Numbered from the stretch's first letter, positions 1 to 6,588 are shown. The stretch is 7,179 nucleotides of DNA from Chloroflexota bacterium (GCA_013695975.1 JACCZL010000456.1:1-7179), one strand, 5' to 3'. The notes: generated from the letters alone by a model not told the origin. Translations and numbers: made by a program.

Positions 1-822
1 CTCGAGTGAGGGCGCGATGAATCGCGCCCCTTCGGCGGCGTCGAAGAGGAAGAACAGACTTACCACCAGGAAGCTGGTGAGGACCAGGTCGTTCTTCGTG
101 GTCGTACTCAGCAGGATCGACTGCGGGAGCAGCGCGAAGACGCCAGCCCCGAAGAGCGCCGCGCGGGCTCCCAGGCCGATCTGTCGCCCGACGCCGTACA
201 CCGCCACGGTGGTGACCGCCCAGGCCGCGAGCTCGATCGTATTTGCCAACCGATCGGAGTGGAGGAAGGCTACGGTCCAGAGGATCAGGATCTCGGCGTT
301 GGCGGGATAGAGGACCTGGTGGATGTTGGAGGTTGGGTAATGGTCGAGTGATCGGAACTGGAGGTAATAGCCGACTCGGCTCATGTGGTAGACAACCGAG
401 TCCCAGTCGTTCGGGGGGACCCAGACGGCGAGCACCGCGCCGACCAGGCCGGCCAGCAGGGTGGCTGTTGCCAGGATCGCCAGGGCGGGCGCTCGCCGGT
501 CCCAGGCCACGTCGGTGAAGCGGCCGAGCCCTGCTCTGATCTCGGTCACAGCGCGGCCGGGCTCGGCCGGCGACCAGCGGCGGCTCCAGATGAGGGCGCC
601 CACCGCGATTGCCAGGTGCCCGAGCAAGAAGCCCGGCCAATCCAGGGCATTGAGGATGGACAGCGCCTGGGCGACCAGGACGGTCTGCGCGGCGGCGACG
701 ATCCAGAGCGCCAGGATCGTCGCCGACCCCGTGAGCCGGAGCGCGCTCACCAGGACCAGGCTGCTCCCGAGCACGGCGCTCGCGCTGACCAGAAACAGGC
801 CGACGCGGACGAGATCAGGCAC
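1..822 (-). CDS. Polytopic membrane glycosyltransferase, GT-C / family 39-like, N-terminal part (cut by the left edge)
   Basis: The frame is open from a GTG at 822 to the window edge and gives 274 residues with no stop. I chose the GTG because a GGAG sits 9 nt upstream, inside the end of the preceding Nudix gene. Hydrophobic stretches near residues 5-29, 36-57, 66-80, 111-134, 196-212, 218-240 and 246-262 mark a multi-pass inner-membrane protein. After the helix at 111-134 comes a loop with PPNDWDS (residues 136-142) and then YHMSRVGYYLQ. This resembles the acidic first extracytoplasmic loop of GT-C enzymes related to Dolichyl-P-Man/ArnT-type transferases, which move sugars from lipid carriers. 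D139 and D141 are the candidate catalytic or metal residues. The sugar, acceptor and C-terminal domain cannot be seen. The gene is the last visible member of the crotonase-Nudix operon. The membrane glycosyltransferase class is fairly sure; the exact family is less so. Confidence 0.8.
   Translation of the reverse strand, partial: MPDLVRVGLFLVSASAVLGSSLVLVSALRLTGSATILALWIVAAAQTVLVAQALSILNALDWPGFLLGHLAIAVGALIWSRRWSPAEPGRAVTEIRAGLGRFTDVAWDRRAPALAILATATLLAGLVGAVLAVWVPPNDWDSVVYHMSRVGYYLQFRSLDHYPTSNIHQVLYPANAEILILWTVAFLHSDRLANTIELAAWAVTTVAVYGVGRQIGLGARAALFGAGVFALLPQSILLSTTTKNDLVLTSFLVVSLFFLFDAAEGARFIAPSLE
10..29. repeat. Perfect 9-bp inverted repeat inside the glycosyltransferase gene
   Basis: GGGCGCGAT at 10-18 is exactly matched by ATCGCGCCC at 21-29, leaving a 2-nt centre. 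As RNA it would fold as an 8-bp GC-rich stem with a four-base loop. No T-run follows on either strand, so it is not a typical intrinsic terminator. It lies in codons for residues near 265-271 of the glycosyltransferase and may simply be a chance result of GC-rich codons. Confidence 0.5.
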
Positions 823-828
823 CGGGCG

Positions 829-1314
829 TCACTCCGAGGCCTGCCCTCCGTCATGGGGGCGGGGGATGCGTCCGACCGCGCGGGCGACCCAGGCGCGGAT
901 CTCCTCGTTGGCGCCGAGCGCTTCCAGCTCAGACGGGCTGTACCAGCCGGCTCGGTCCCGACGGACGCACTCCTCGGAGACGGCGCAGTCCTCGTCGAGT
1001 GGCTCGGCGAAGTACACCAGGTCGATGTGCTGGTGACCGGGCGCGATGTCTTCGAGCTGGACACCGGCCGGGCGGACGAGCTGGCGGGGGTACTCCACCT
1101 CGAGGGGCGGTTCGCCGACCAGGCGGACAGGGACCCCCGTCTCCTCCAGGACTTCGCGGACCGCCGCCTCGTCCGGCAGCTCGCCGGACTCGATGTGACC
1201 GCCGGGCGGGAGCCACATTCCGAGCTTGGGGTGGAACAGGAGCAGGACCTGCCCTCGGTTCACGACGAAGACGGCGACCGTGAATTCGCGGACCAGGTCG
1301 GGCGCAACGGTCAT
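829..1314 (-). CDS. Nudix hydrolase (161 aa)
   Basis: This is a complete single-domain Nudix protein. Nudix enzymes cleave nucleoside diphosphates linked to another moiety, using divalent metal. The Nudix box is perfect at residues 39-61: G39, then E45, then REVLEETGV at 53-61, where E54, E57 and E58 are the expected metal ligands. The preceding segment (GMWLPPGGH) is the usual beta-strand and loop leading into the box. HQHIDLVYFA near 95-103 and GWYSPSELEAL near 123-133 match the later strand and the W-[YF]-x-x-x-EL segment common in MutT-like members. The substrate cannot be read from the sequence, and I see no additional CoA-pyrophosphatase motif. The ATG overlaps the stop of the upstream crotonase gene as ATGA, and only a weak GGA precedes it, so translational coupling is likely. 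The glycosyltransferase start follows the stop after 6 nt. Confidence 0.93.
   Translation of the reverse strand: MTVAPDLVREFTVAVFVVNRGQVLLLFHPKLGMWLPPGGHIESGELPDEAAVREVLEETGVPVRLVGEPPLEVEYPRQLVRPAGVQLEDIAPGHQHIDLVYFAEPLDEDCAVSEECVRRDRAGWYSPSELEALGANEEIRAWVARAVGRIPRPHDGGQASE
832..835 (-). promoter_or_regulatory. Ribosome binding site of the glycosyltransferase gene
   Basis: On the minus strand GGAG precedes the GTG at 822 with a 9-nt spacer. It lies within the last codons and stop of the Nudix gene, so the two genes are probably translated from one message. This site decides the GTG start. Confidence 0.6.
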
Positions 1315-2090
1315 CGACCGGTCCAGCGCGGCTTGCGCTTCTCCAGGAACGCGCTCACGCCCTCGTGGAAGTCGGCACTCGTGTAGGTCGTGACGACCAG
1401 GTCCTCGCCACCAGTCGGCTTGCGCTGCTCCTGAATTCGCCGGATCGCCTCCTTGGTGACCCAGAGCGTGATCGGCGCGTAGTCCGCGATCTGCTCGGCG
1501 AGCTGGCGGACGCGGGTCTCGATCTCATCGGGCGGCAGGATCTCATGGACGAAACCGGCCTGATGGGCCTCCTCGGCCGGCATCAGACGGGCGGTGAAGA
1601 TCAGCTCCTTGAGGCGCGACGGCCCGAGCAGGTCCATGAACCGGGCGTAGCTCTCCATCGACAGGCAGTTGCCGAGCGTCCTCGCAATCGGGACCCCGAA
1701 GCGGGCATCCGGCGTGGCGATCCTGAGGTCACAGGCCGCCACGATCCCAAACCCGCCACCGACCGCGTATCCCTGGATCTGGGCGATGACCGGCTTGCGC
1801 ACCAGGGCCAGTCGGCCAGATCGGCGCTCGTTGCCCCGCTCGTATGCGAGCCCGTCCTCGGGCGTCTTGAAAGCCTTGAACTGGCTGATGTCGGTGCCGG
1901 CCACGAACGCCTTGTCGCCGGCCCCGCGCAGCACCATCACGCGGATCGAGTCGTCCTGATCGACCTCCTCACAGGCCTCGTACAGCCGCTCGTACATGCC
2001 CCAGGTCATCGCGTTGCGGGCCTCGGGGCGGTTGAACGTCAGGGTAAGGATCGGACCATCGCGGGAGACGAGGACTTCATCGGATTCCAC
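1311..2090 (-). CDS. Crotonase-superfamily protein annotated as enoyl-CoA hydratase/isomerase, non-canonical active site (259 aa)
   Basis: This is a crotonase-fold protein of normal family length, expected to bind an acyl-CoA thioester in the cytoplasm. Visible landmarks are the N-terminal VSRDGPILTLTFNRPEARNAM (split across residues 8-28), the oxyanion and CoA segment AFVAGTDISQF at 61-71, QGYAVGGGFGIVAACDLRIA at 106-125, and FGVPIARTLGN at 131-141. The second oxyanion amide comes from GGG at 111-113. The two catalytic glutamates of rat enoyl-CoA hydratase (E144 and E164) align with G115 and I135 here, so ordinary hydration of enoyl-CoA is doubtful. Isomerase, hydrolase or another crotonase reaction is possible. 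I chose the GTG at 2090 because GAGGAGG lies 8 nt upstream. The same frame stays open to 2414, but that extension runs through a repeat and has no family resemblance. This is the first gene of a three-gene operon with the Nudix and glycosyltransferase genes. Confidence 0.92.
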   Translation of the reverse strand: MESDEVLVSRDGPILTLTFNRPEARNAMTWGMYERLYEACEEVDQDDSIRVMVLRGAGDKAFVAGTDISQFKAFKTPEDGLAYERGNERRSGRLALVRKPVIAQIQGYAVGGGFGIVAACDLRIATPDARFGVPIARTLGNCLSMESYARFMDLLGPSRLKELIFTARLMPAEEAHQAGFVHEILPPDEIETRVRQLAEQIADYAPITLWVTKEAIRRIQEQRKPTGGEDLVVTTYTSADFHEGVSAFLEKRKPRWTGR

Positions 2091-2098
2091 GGCGGGGG

Positions 2099-2105
2099 CC
2101 TCCTC
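2099..2105 (-). promoter_or_regulatory. Strong Shine-Dalgarno of the crotonase gene
   Basis: The minus strand reads GAGGAGG followed by an 8-nt spacer and GTG at 2090. It is the best ribosome binding site in the window and fixes the start of the crotonase gene, ruling out the longer open frame upstream. Confidence 0.85.
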
Positions 2106-2123
2106 GGGGCACGGGATGCCGGG

Positions 2124-2132
2124 ATGGTAGCA
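2124..2132 (-). promoter_or_regulatory. Candidate extended -10 promoter of the crotonase operon
   Basis: The minus strand reads TGCTACCAT, which fits the extended -10 form TGnTAnnnT. A transcript starting about 7 nt downstream (near 2117) would have a leader of about 27 nt that includes the GAGGAGG site. I see no good -35 at normal spacing, which is consistent with an extended -10 promoter. The same hexamer recurs at 6589-6598. This is a prediction from sequence only. Confidence 0.45.
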
Positions 2133-2147
2133 GAGAGCGGGCGCCCG

Positions 2148-2216
2148 GTAGGGGCGAAGCATTCGCGCAGAAGTACTCGGCAGGCCGATTCTGAGGCGCG
2201 AATGCTTCGCCCCTAC
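2148..2216. repeat. REPIN-like element: two 21-bp REP-like arms in inverted orientation
   Basis: The left arm (2148-2168) begins GTAGGGGCGAAGCATTCGC. The right arm (2196-2216) is its exact reverse complement and ends in CTAC. The arms are separated by 27 nt. The pairing can continue inward, with AGAA at 2169-2172 against TTCT at 2189-2192 and a 3-nt bulge at 2193-2195. Each arm is also a small hairpin by itself: GCGAA, a 3-base loop, TTCGC. A 5' GTAG followed by a short hairpin, in two inverted copies, is the architecture of REPINs mobilised by RAYT (TnpA-REP) transposases. No transposase is in the window. An alternative reading is a bidirectional terminator or folding structure between divergent genes. 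Copy number in the genome cannot be judged here. Confidence 0.7.
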
Positions 2217-2239
2217 GACCAGCCATGCCGATCCAAGGA

Positions 2240-2272
2240 TTGACGCGCCCTCCCAGGTGGACCACGTACAAT
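2240..2272 (+). promoter_or_regulatory. Weak candidate promoter of the cyclase gene
   Basis: TACAAT at 2267-2272 is a good -10 hexamer in very GC-rich DNA. TTGACG at 2240-2245 resembles a -35 box, but the spacer is 21 nt, longer than normal. A start near 2279 would leave a leader of about 30 nt before the GTG at 2308 and would exclude the GTG at 2257 as translation start. It is low confidence because of the spacing. Confidence 0.3.
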
Positions 2273-2307
2273 TCAGCGCGCTAGTTCCCTCAAGAAGCGA
2301 TTGCCCT

Positions 2308-4371
2308 GTGCTCCTTCGTCGCCGACTCTCGCTGCGCACTACGCTGCTGACCCTGCTGGTCGGCCTGCTGATTCTGACCGTGGTTTCGCTGGCGGGCCTC
2401 TTCGACGTCAACACGAGTCGCTCGGTGGCCGAGCTCGAGGCCCGCTACTTCCGGACGATCTCTCTGGCGATCAGCGGTGAGGTCGCCGCCTTCCTCGATC
2501 CGGCCCTGCCGATCCTCCAGGAGCTCAGCGCCGGAGCCCAGCATGGGCGCGTACCGGTCGAGGACCTGGACCGCCTCGGCGAGGAGCTGGTCGAGCGACT
2601 CCGCTACCGAAAGCCGCTGGCCTGGCTGAGCTATGGCGAGCAGACGACCGGGCGGTTCGTCGGCGCATGGCGTCGAGCCGACGGGGCGATCGTCCTGAAC
2701 CGGTCGGCGCCCGACGTCGACGGTGGTCGACCGTTCGAGATGGAGGTGACCGACGATGGTCGGCAGATCCCCTTCTTCCGCGAGCTGCGGCCGGGCTACG
2801 ACCCGCGCCAGCAGGGGTGGTATCGCCAGGCAGTCGCCAGCGCCGGGCCGATCTGGACCGACCCATTCGAGTTTAACGAAGGCGCCATGGGCATCACCGC
2901 CGCCCTCGCCGTCCGTGCGCCTGGCTCGGCCGAGCCCCGCGGGGTCTTTACGGCTGACTTCTTCCTGGAAGACGTGTCCCGCTTCTTGACGGGCCTGGCC
3001 GACGGGCAGAACGCTCAGATCGTCGTGCTGACGGGGGACGGAACGGTCGTGGCCACCTCGTCGACCTGGCCCGAGGAGCGGTCGGCGCCGATCCTCGCTA
3101 CGGCGCTTCGGGCGCTACCGACTAGTCTGGGAGGGCTCGACCCGGACACGGCGGCAATACTCACGGTGCAGCAGGCCAGCGTTCCTTACATCGCCGCCTT
3201 TCAACCGTTCAGCGTAGGCGGACTCGATTGGGTCGCCGGTGTCCTCGTGCCGGAGAACGAATTTTTGCAAGCGGCGAACGACAACCGCCGCAACGCGCTT
3301 GGTCTGGGACTGCTCCTGCTGACGGCGGCGGTCGCGCTCGGCTCACTGGTGGCACATCGGATCGCAAGTCCGCTCAGGGTCATCGCCCGCGACCTCGAGC
3401 AAGTCGGGCGGTTCAGGCTCTCGGCAGAGCCGTCGCCGACGTCCTTCGTTCGCGAGGTAGCCGTCGTCAGCGACTCGATCGATCGGATGAAGGCGAGCCT
3501 GCGCTCATTTGGCCACTACGTCCCGACACAGTTGGTGCAGGAGCTGCTCGCGAGTGGCCATGAGGCGCAGCTCGGCGGTGAAGATCGAGCGCTGACGATT
3601 CTGTTCTCGGACATCGAAGGATTCACCCGGGTTAGCGAGCAGCTCGAGCCGGGCAGGCTGGTCGAGCACCTGGGCGCATACCTGCAAGCGATGACCTCGG
3701 TCTTCCACGAGCACGATGGCACGATCGACAAGTTCATCGGCGACGGAATCCTGGCCCTGTTCAACGCCCCGCGCGACGTCCCCGACCACCCCACCAAGGG
3801 ATGTCGCGCGGCCCTGCGCGCTCAGCAGTGCCTGGAGCAGTTACGGCCGGTCTGGGAGGCGGCCGGGAAGCCCGCGTTCCGGACCCGGATCGGACTCCAC
3901 ACTGGTCGCGCCCTGGTCGGCAACATCGGGACGCCGGACCGCTTCGCCTACACTGTGGTGGGGGATGCCGTGAACCTGGCCAGTCGCCTCGAGGACCTGA
4001 ATCGGCTGTACGGCACCGGCATCCTGGCGAGCCACGAGGTGCGTGAAGCGGCCGGCCCGGATTTCGAGTGGCGAGTTATCGATCGGGTGGCGGTGGTCGG
4101 GCGGACCGGCTGGACGCTGGTCAACGAACTGCTGGGCGAGCGGGGGCAGGTTGCGCCCGGGGTCCTCCGGGCCCGCGACGTGTACGAGCAGGGGTTGGTG
4201 GCGTACTTCGCAGGCCGTTTCACGGCCGCCGCGGCCGGCTTTCGGGCCGCGGCCGAGACGCTGCCCGCCGATCGCGCCGCCGAAGTGATGGCCCGGCGGG
4301 CCGAGGTCCTCGAACGCGACGCGCCGCCCCCGACCTGGGACGGAACCTTCCTCCAAACGACCAAGAGCTAG
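2308..4371 (+). CDS. Membrane class IIIb adenylate cyclase with extracytoplasmic dCache-like sensor (687 aa)
   Basis: The protein should convert ATP to cAMP in response to an extracellular signal. A membrane helix lies at about 12-31. A large extracytoplasmic region at 43-318 has the double-Cache signature YDPRQQGWYRQA (164-175) followed by WTDPF. A second helix lies at 329-350, then a HAMP-like linker up to about 403. The cyclase domain spans about 427-608. Its metal aspartates are D435 (FSDIEGFT) and D479 (IGDG). K475 and T549 (AYTVVGD) are the adenine-specifying pair typical of class IIIb, and N556 and R560 (NLASR) are the transition-state residues. All catalytic positions are present. The tail (about 620-687) ends in PPPTWDGTFLQTTKS, like tails I associate with CHASE2-type cyclases. 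I prefer GTG 2308 over GTG 2257 because it puts RRR directly before the first helix; its weak AAGAAG lies 9 nt upstream. The ligand is unknown. Confidence 0.93.
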   Translation: MLLRRRLSLRTTLLTLLVGLLILTVVSLAGLFDVNTSRSVAELEARYFRTISLAISGEVAAFLDPALPILQELSAGAQHGRVPVEDLDRLGEELVERLRYRKPLAWLSYGEQTTGRFVGAWRRADGAIVLNRSAPDVDGGRPFEMEVTDDGRQIPFFRELRPGYDPRQQGWYRQAVASAGPIWTDPFEFNEGAMGITAALAVRAPGSAEPRGVFTADFFLEDVSRFLTGLADGQNAQIVVLTGDGTVVATSSTWPEERSAPILATALRALPTSLGGLDPDTAAILTVQQASVPYIAAFQPFSVGGLDWVAGVLVPENEFLQAANDNRRNALGLGLLLLTAAVALGSLVAHRIASPLRVIARDLEQVGRFRLSAEPSPTSFVREVAVVSDSIDRMKASLRSFGHYVPTQLVQELLASGHEAQLGGEDRALTILFSDIEGFTRVSEQLEPGRLVEHLGAYLQAMTSVFHEHDGTIDKFIGDGILALFNAPRDVPDHPTKGCRAALRAQQCLEQLRPVWEAAGKPAFRTRIGLHTGRALVGNIGTPDRFAYTVVGDAVNLASRLEDLNRLYGTGILASHEVREAAGPDFEWRVIDRVAVVGRTGWTLVNELLGERGQVAPGVLRARDVYEQGLVAYFAGRFTAAAAGFRAAAETLPADRAAEVMARRAEVLERDAPPPTWDGTFLQTTKS

Positions 4372-4393
4372 AGCAGGCGGTTCGAGAGCGCCC

Positions 4394-5506
4394 TCAGAGT
4401 ACGCCCTCTTCGGTCTCTTGAATGAGCTGGGCGACGACGGCGTGGAGGTCACCGGTGCGCTGGTAGGTGGCAAGCTGCCGGTCGGCGCTGGTGCCCTCGT
4501 CCATGATCCGGTAGGCGTACGCGATTTCCGATCGGGTCCCGAGCTCGTCGATCGCGTCCGCCAGAAAGTCTTCGATCAGCTCGCCGATCAGCTCGCGGGC
4601 CGGGCGCTCTCGCTCCGTCGCCAGGTCGATCAAGTTTCCGTCGAGCCCATAGCGCATGGCGCGCCACTTGTTCTCCTCGATCAGGATCGACGGATAGCTC
4701 GGCGGACTCTGCCCGGCGCTGCGCAGCTTCGCGAGCTTGGCAACCAGGGCCTGGAAGATGGCCGCCACGCAAGCCGCCTCGTCGACGCGGGTGGTCACGT
4801 CGCAGATCCTGAACTCGAGGGTCGGAAACTTGAAGTGGGGACGGACGTCCCAGTAGATCTTCGACCCGTCGGGGATGCAGTTGGTCTTGACCAGTGTGTC
4901 GACAAGCCCCTGAAACTCGGCCTCCGAGCCGAACGTCGGCGGGATGCCGTGGCGGGGCAGGTCGCCGAAGACGATCCCGCGGTACGACTTGAAGCCGGTC
5001 GTTTGCCCGATCCAGAAGGGCGAGCTGGTGGTGAGGCAGAGGAGTTGCGGGAGCATCGCGCGTGCCGCGTTCATGACGGCGATCCGCAGCTCCGGGTCCT
5101 CGATCCCGATGTGAACGTGGGTGCCGAAGGTGAGCAGTCGCTGGGCCACGAGCTGCATGTCCTCGGCGATCCCGAGGTAGCGATCGAAGGGCGTGACCTC
5201 CTGATCGGACCACGACGAGAACGGATGGGTGCCGGCGGCGGCGATCTTCAGGCCATCGCGAGCGGCCAGGGCCATGACCGCCTGGCGGAGTCGGACCAGC
5301 TCCTCGCGGGCCTCGGCCGGCGTCTCACAGACCTTCGTCCCAATCTCGACCTGCGACTGGTGCAGCTCCGGCTGAAGCTGCTCTCGCAAGATCAGCTTGC
5401 CCGTCTCGAGCAACCGACAGATCGAGGATTTCAGCTCGCCGGTTTTCGGGTCGACGATCTGGTATTCCTCTTCGATGCCGATCGTGAGCGGGGGTAGGTC
5501 GGACAT
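4394..5506 (-). CDS. YbdK-type carboxylate-amine ligase (putative glutamate-cysteine ligase 2 family, 370 aa)
   Basis: This is an ATP-dependent ligase of the GCS2/YbdK family, of normal length for it. Landmarks are GIEEEYQIVDP at 10-20, ELHQSQVEIGT at 47-57, the His pair in FGTHVHIGI at 127-135, SSPFWIGQTTGFKSYRG at 161-177, WDVRPHFKFPTLEFRICDV at 219-237 and ENKWRAMRYGLDGNLID at 278-294. The conserved acidic, His and Arg residues expected for metal and ATP binding are present. E. coli YbdK has weak glutamate-cysteine ligase activity, and many relatives have unknown amine and acid substrates. Glutathione synthesis should therefore not be assumed, and no glutathione synthetase lies nearby. The ATG follows the stop of the secreted hydrolase gene by 3 nt and has only a weak GGGG upstream, so co-transcription and coupled translation are likely. 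It converges with the cyclase gene across 22 bp with no convincing terminator. Confidence 0.93.
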   Translation of the reverse strand: MSDLPPLTIGIEEEYQIVDPKTGELKSSICRLLETGKLILREQLQPELHQSQVEIGTKVCETPAEAREELVRLRQAVMALAARDGLKIAAAGTHPFSSWSDQEVTPFDRYLGIAEDMQLVAQRLLTFGTHVHIGIEDPELRIAVMNAARAMLPQLLCLTTSSPFWIGQTTGFKSYRGIVFGDLPRHGIPPTFGSEAEFQGLVDTLVKTNCIPDGSKIYWDVRPHFKFPTLEFRICDVTTRVDEAACVAAIFQALVAKLAKLRSAGQSPPSYPSILIEENKWRAMRYGLDGNLIDLATERERPARELIGELIEDFLADAIDELGTRSEIAYAYRIMDEGTSADRQLATYQRTGDLHAVVAQLIQETEEGVL

Positions 5507-5509
5507 CGC

Positions 5510-6580
5510 TTACGACCCCGGCATGAACGAGATCCGCAAGTCTGGGTCAGCTTCGGCAAGCGCGGGGTTCGCTAGCTCGGCGTAGCGGGCGTCGAGAGCG
5601 ACGTGGCGCCGGAGGAATGGGGTGGACCAGCGCCTGATCAGCAGGTGGGCCCGGGCCTGTGGCATGGTGTTTGGGCCACAGGTGGCGAGAACGGGCGGAC
5701 AGTAGTTGCCGAAGGCGAAATGGCCGGCGCGCGGGAAGGCCAGCAGCCAGCGCTCAGGTCCGCTCGACGACAAGCCGCGGTAGAGCTCCTGCTGCTGGGG
5801 GAACGGGAGAACCTCGTCGAGGTGGCCCCCCCAGAGCATCGTCGGCCCGTCGATCGTGGTCACGGCCTGGCGGGTCGAGCTGCTGGCGTACGGGGCGAAC
5901 GCGACCGCGGCTCGGAAGCGGCGGTCGCGCCCAATAACCCGCACCGCGGTGCCGGCGCCGAACGACAAGCCGGCTACGCCGGCCCGCTCCGGGTCGAGCA
6001 GGCCGGCCAGGAGCACGTCGCCCCCCGCGCTCAACGCCAGCGCACCATCGAAACTGACGATCACGTCGTCGGGGCGATCCATCTCGGCCTCGATGATCGA
6101 GCTGCGAGCCCGCGGGTTGGTTGGGAGGCAGGGGAACGGGCAGTCGGTCGAGTTGCCAACGTGGGTCGGAGCGACCACGACGAAGCCGTGACTTGCCAGG
6201 TGGGCGGTGAAGTAGGTGGCTTCCCAGGGGACGCCGCCGCTGCCGTGGGACCAGAGGAGGACGGGGTACGGGCCGCCGGTTTGCTCCGGCGGGGCGTCGA
6301 CCGTCCCCTCGAGGGTCGGATCGGGCAGCAGCGAGGACACGTTGGCCGGGTACCAGATCACCGTCTCGAGCGCGCGGGGCTGGCCGCTCGTGGACGAGGC
6401 TCGGGTGAATGTCCGGCGCGTCACGCCGACGGCGTAGGGCCCTGGCTGGGTCGGATCGGCCGGCGGCAGCGCCTGAGCGCCCGCGGACGGCGGGGGCAGA
6501 ACGGCCGTCTCGGACGAGGCCAGCGGACCGGCGAACAGGAGTATGAGGAGGAGGCCGAGCGCGAAGGAGGCCGCACGCAT
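5510..6580 (-). CDS. Secreted alpha/beta hydrolase, COG4188 dienelactone-hydrolase / PAF-acetylhydrolase-like (356 aa)
   Basis: This is a predicted exported serine esterase. Counted from the ATG at 6580, residues 1-25 form a Sec-type signal peptide (MRAASF, then the hydrophobic LGLLLILLFAGPLA), with no lipobox cysteine. The fold landmarks are ETVIWYPAN (72-80), the oxyanion segment LLWSHGSGG (108-116), the nucleophile elbow GLSFGAG with Ser206, the acid loop GGHLDE with Asp255, and AGHFAFGNYC with His287. The spacing fits a complete catalytic triad. Cysteine pairs at 147/151 and 294/301 could form disulfides outside the cell. The substrate is unknown: COG4188 members include lipid esterases and PAF-acetylhydrolase-like enzymes. 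An in-frame ATG at 6598 would add MVPSST. I prefer 6580 because it gives a cleaner signal peptide and lies 8 nt after a -10-like element. The YbdK-like gene follows after 3 nt. Confidence 0.88.
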   Translation of the reverse strand: MRAASFALGLLLILLFAGPLASSETAVLPPPSAGAQALPPADPTQPGPYAVGVTRRTFTRASSTSGQPRALETVIWYPANVSSLLPDPTLEGTVDAPPEQTGGPYPVLLWSHGSGGVPWEATYFTAHLASHGFVVVAPTHVGNSTDCPFPCLPTNPRARSSIIEAEMDRPDDVIVSFDGALALSAGGDVLLAGLLDPERAGVAGLSFGAGTAVRVIGRDRRFRAAVAFAPYASSSTRQAVTTIDGPTMLWGGHLDEVLPFPQQQELYRGLSSSGPERWLLAFPRAGHFAFGNYCPPVLATCGPNTMPQARAHLLIRRWSTPFLRRHVALDARYAELANPALAEADPDLRISFMPGS

Positions 6581-6588
6581 CGTCGAGG

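Noticed and set aside
385..1386. Plus-strand open frame of 333 codons over the glycosyltransferase, Nudix and crotonase genes
   Set aside because: It crosses three minus-strand genes with clear family motifs and has no motif of its own.
2257..2307. Longer cyclase N-terminus from a GTG at 2257
   Set aside because: There is no Shine-Dalgarno, it overlaps the likely -10 TACAAT, and it adds 17 residues with no recognisable feature before the first membrane helix. It is not fully excluded.
2091..2414. In-frame extension of the crotonase gene upstream to an ATG at 2414
   Set aside because: It runs through the REPIN-like repeat and into the 5' part of the cyclase gene, shows no crotonase similarity, and the GTG at 2090 has an excellent GAGGAGG.
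4372..4393. Possible bidirectional terminator between the converging cyclase and YbdK-like genes
   Set aside because: Only a 4-bp GGCG/CGCC stem can form and there is no T-run on either strand.
4418..5497. Long plus-strand open frame antisense to the YbdK-like gene
   Set aside because: Its composition (rich in Arg, Gly, Asp and Leu with no domain pattern) is what a GC-rich antisense frame gives, and the opposite strand encodes a clearly conserved enzyme.
5970..5986. Repeated GCCGGC around a TAC centre
   Set aside because: It lies in the hydrolase coding region encoding the conserved segment before the nucleophile elbow. GCCGGC is itself palindromic and common in GC-rich coding DNA.
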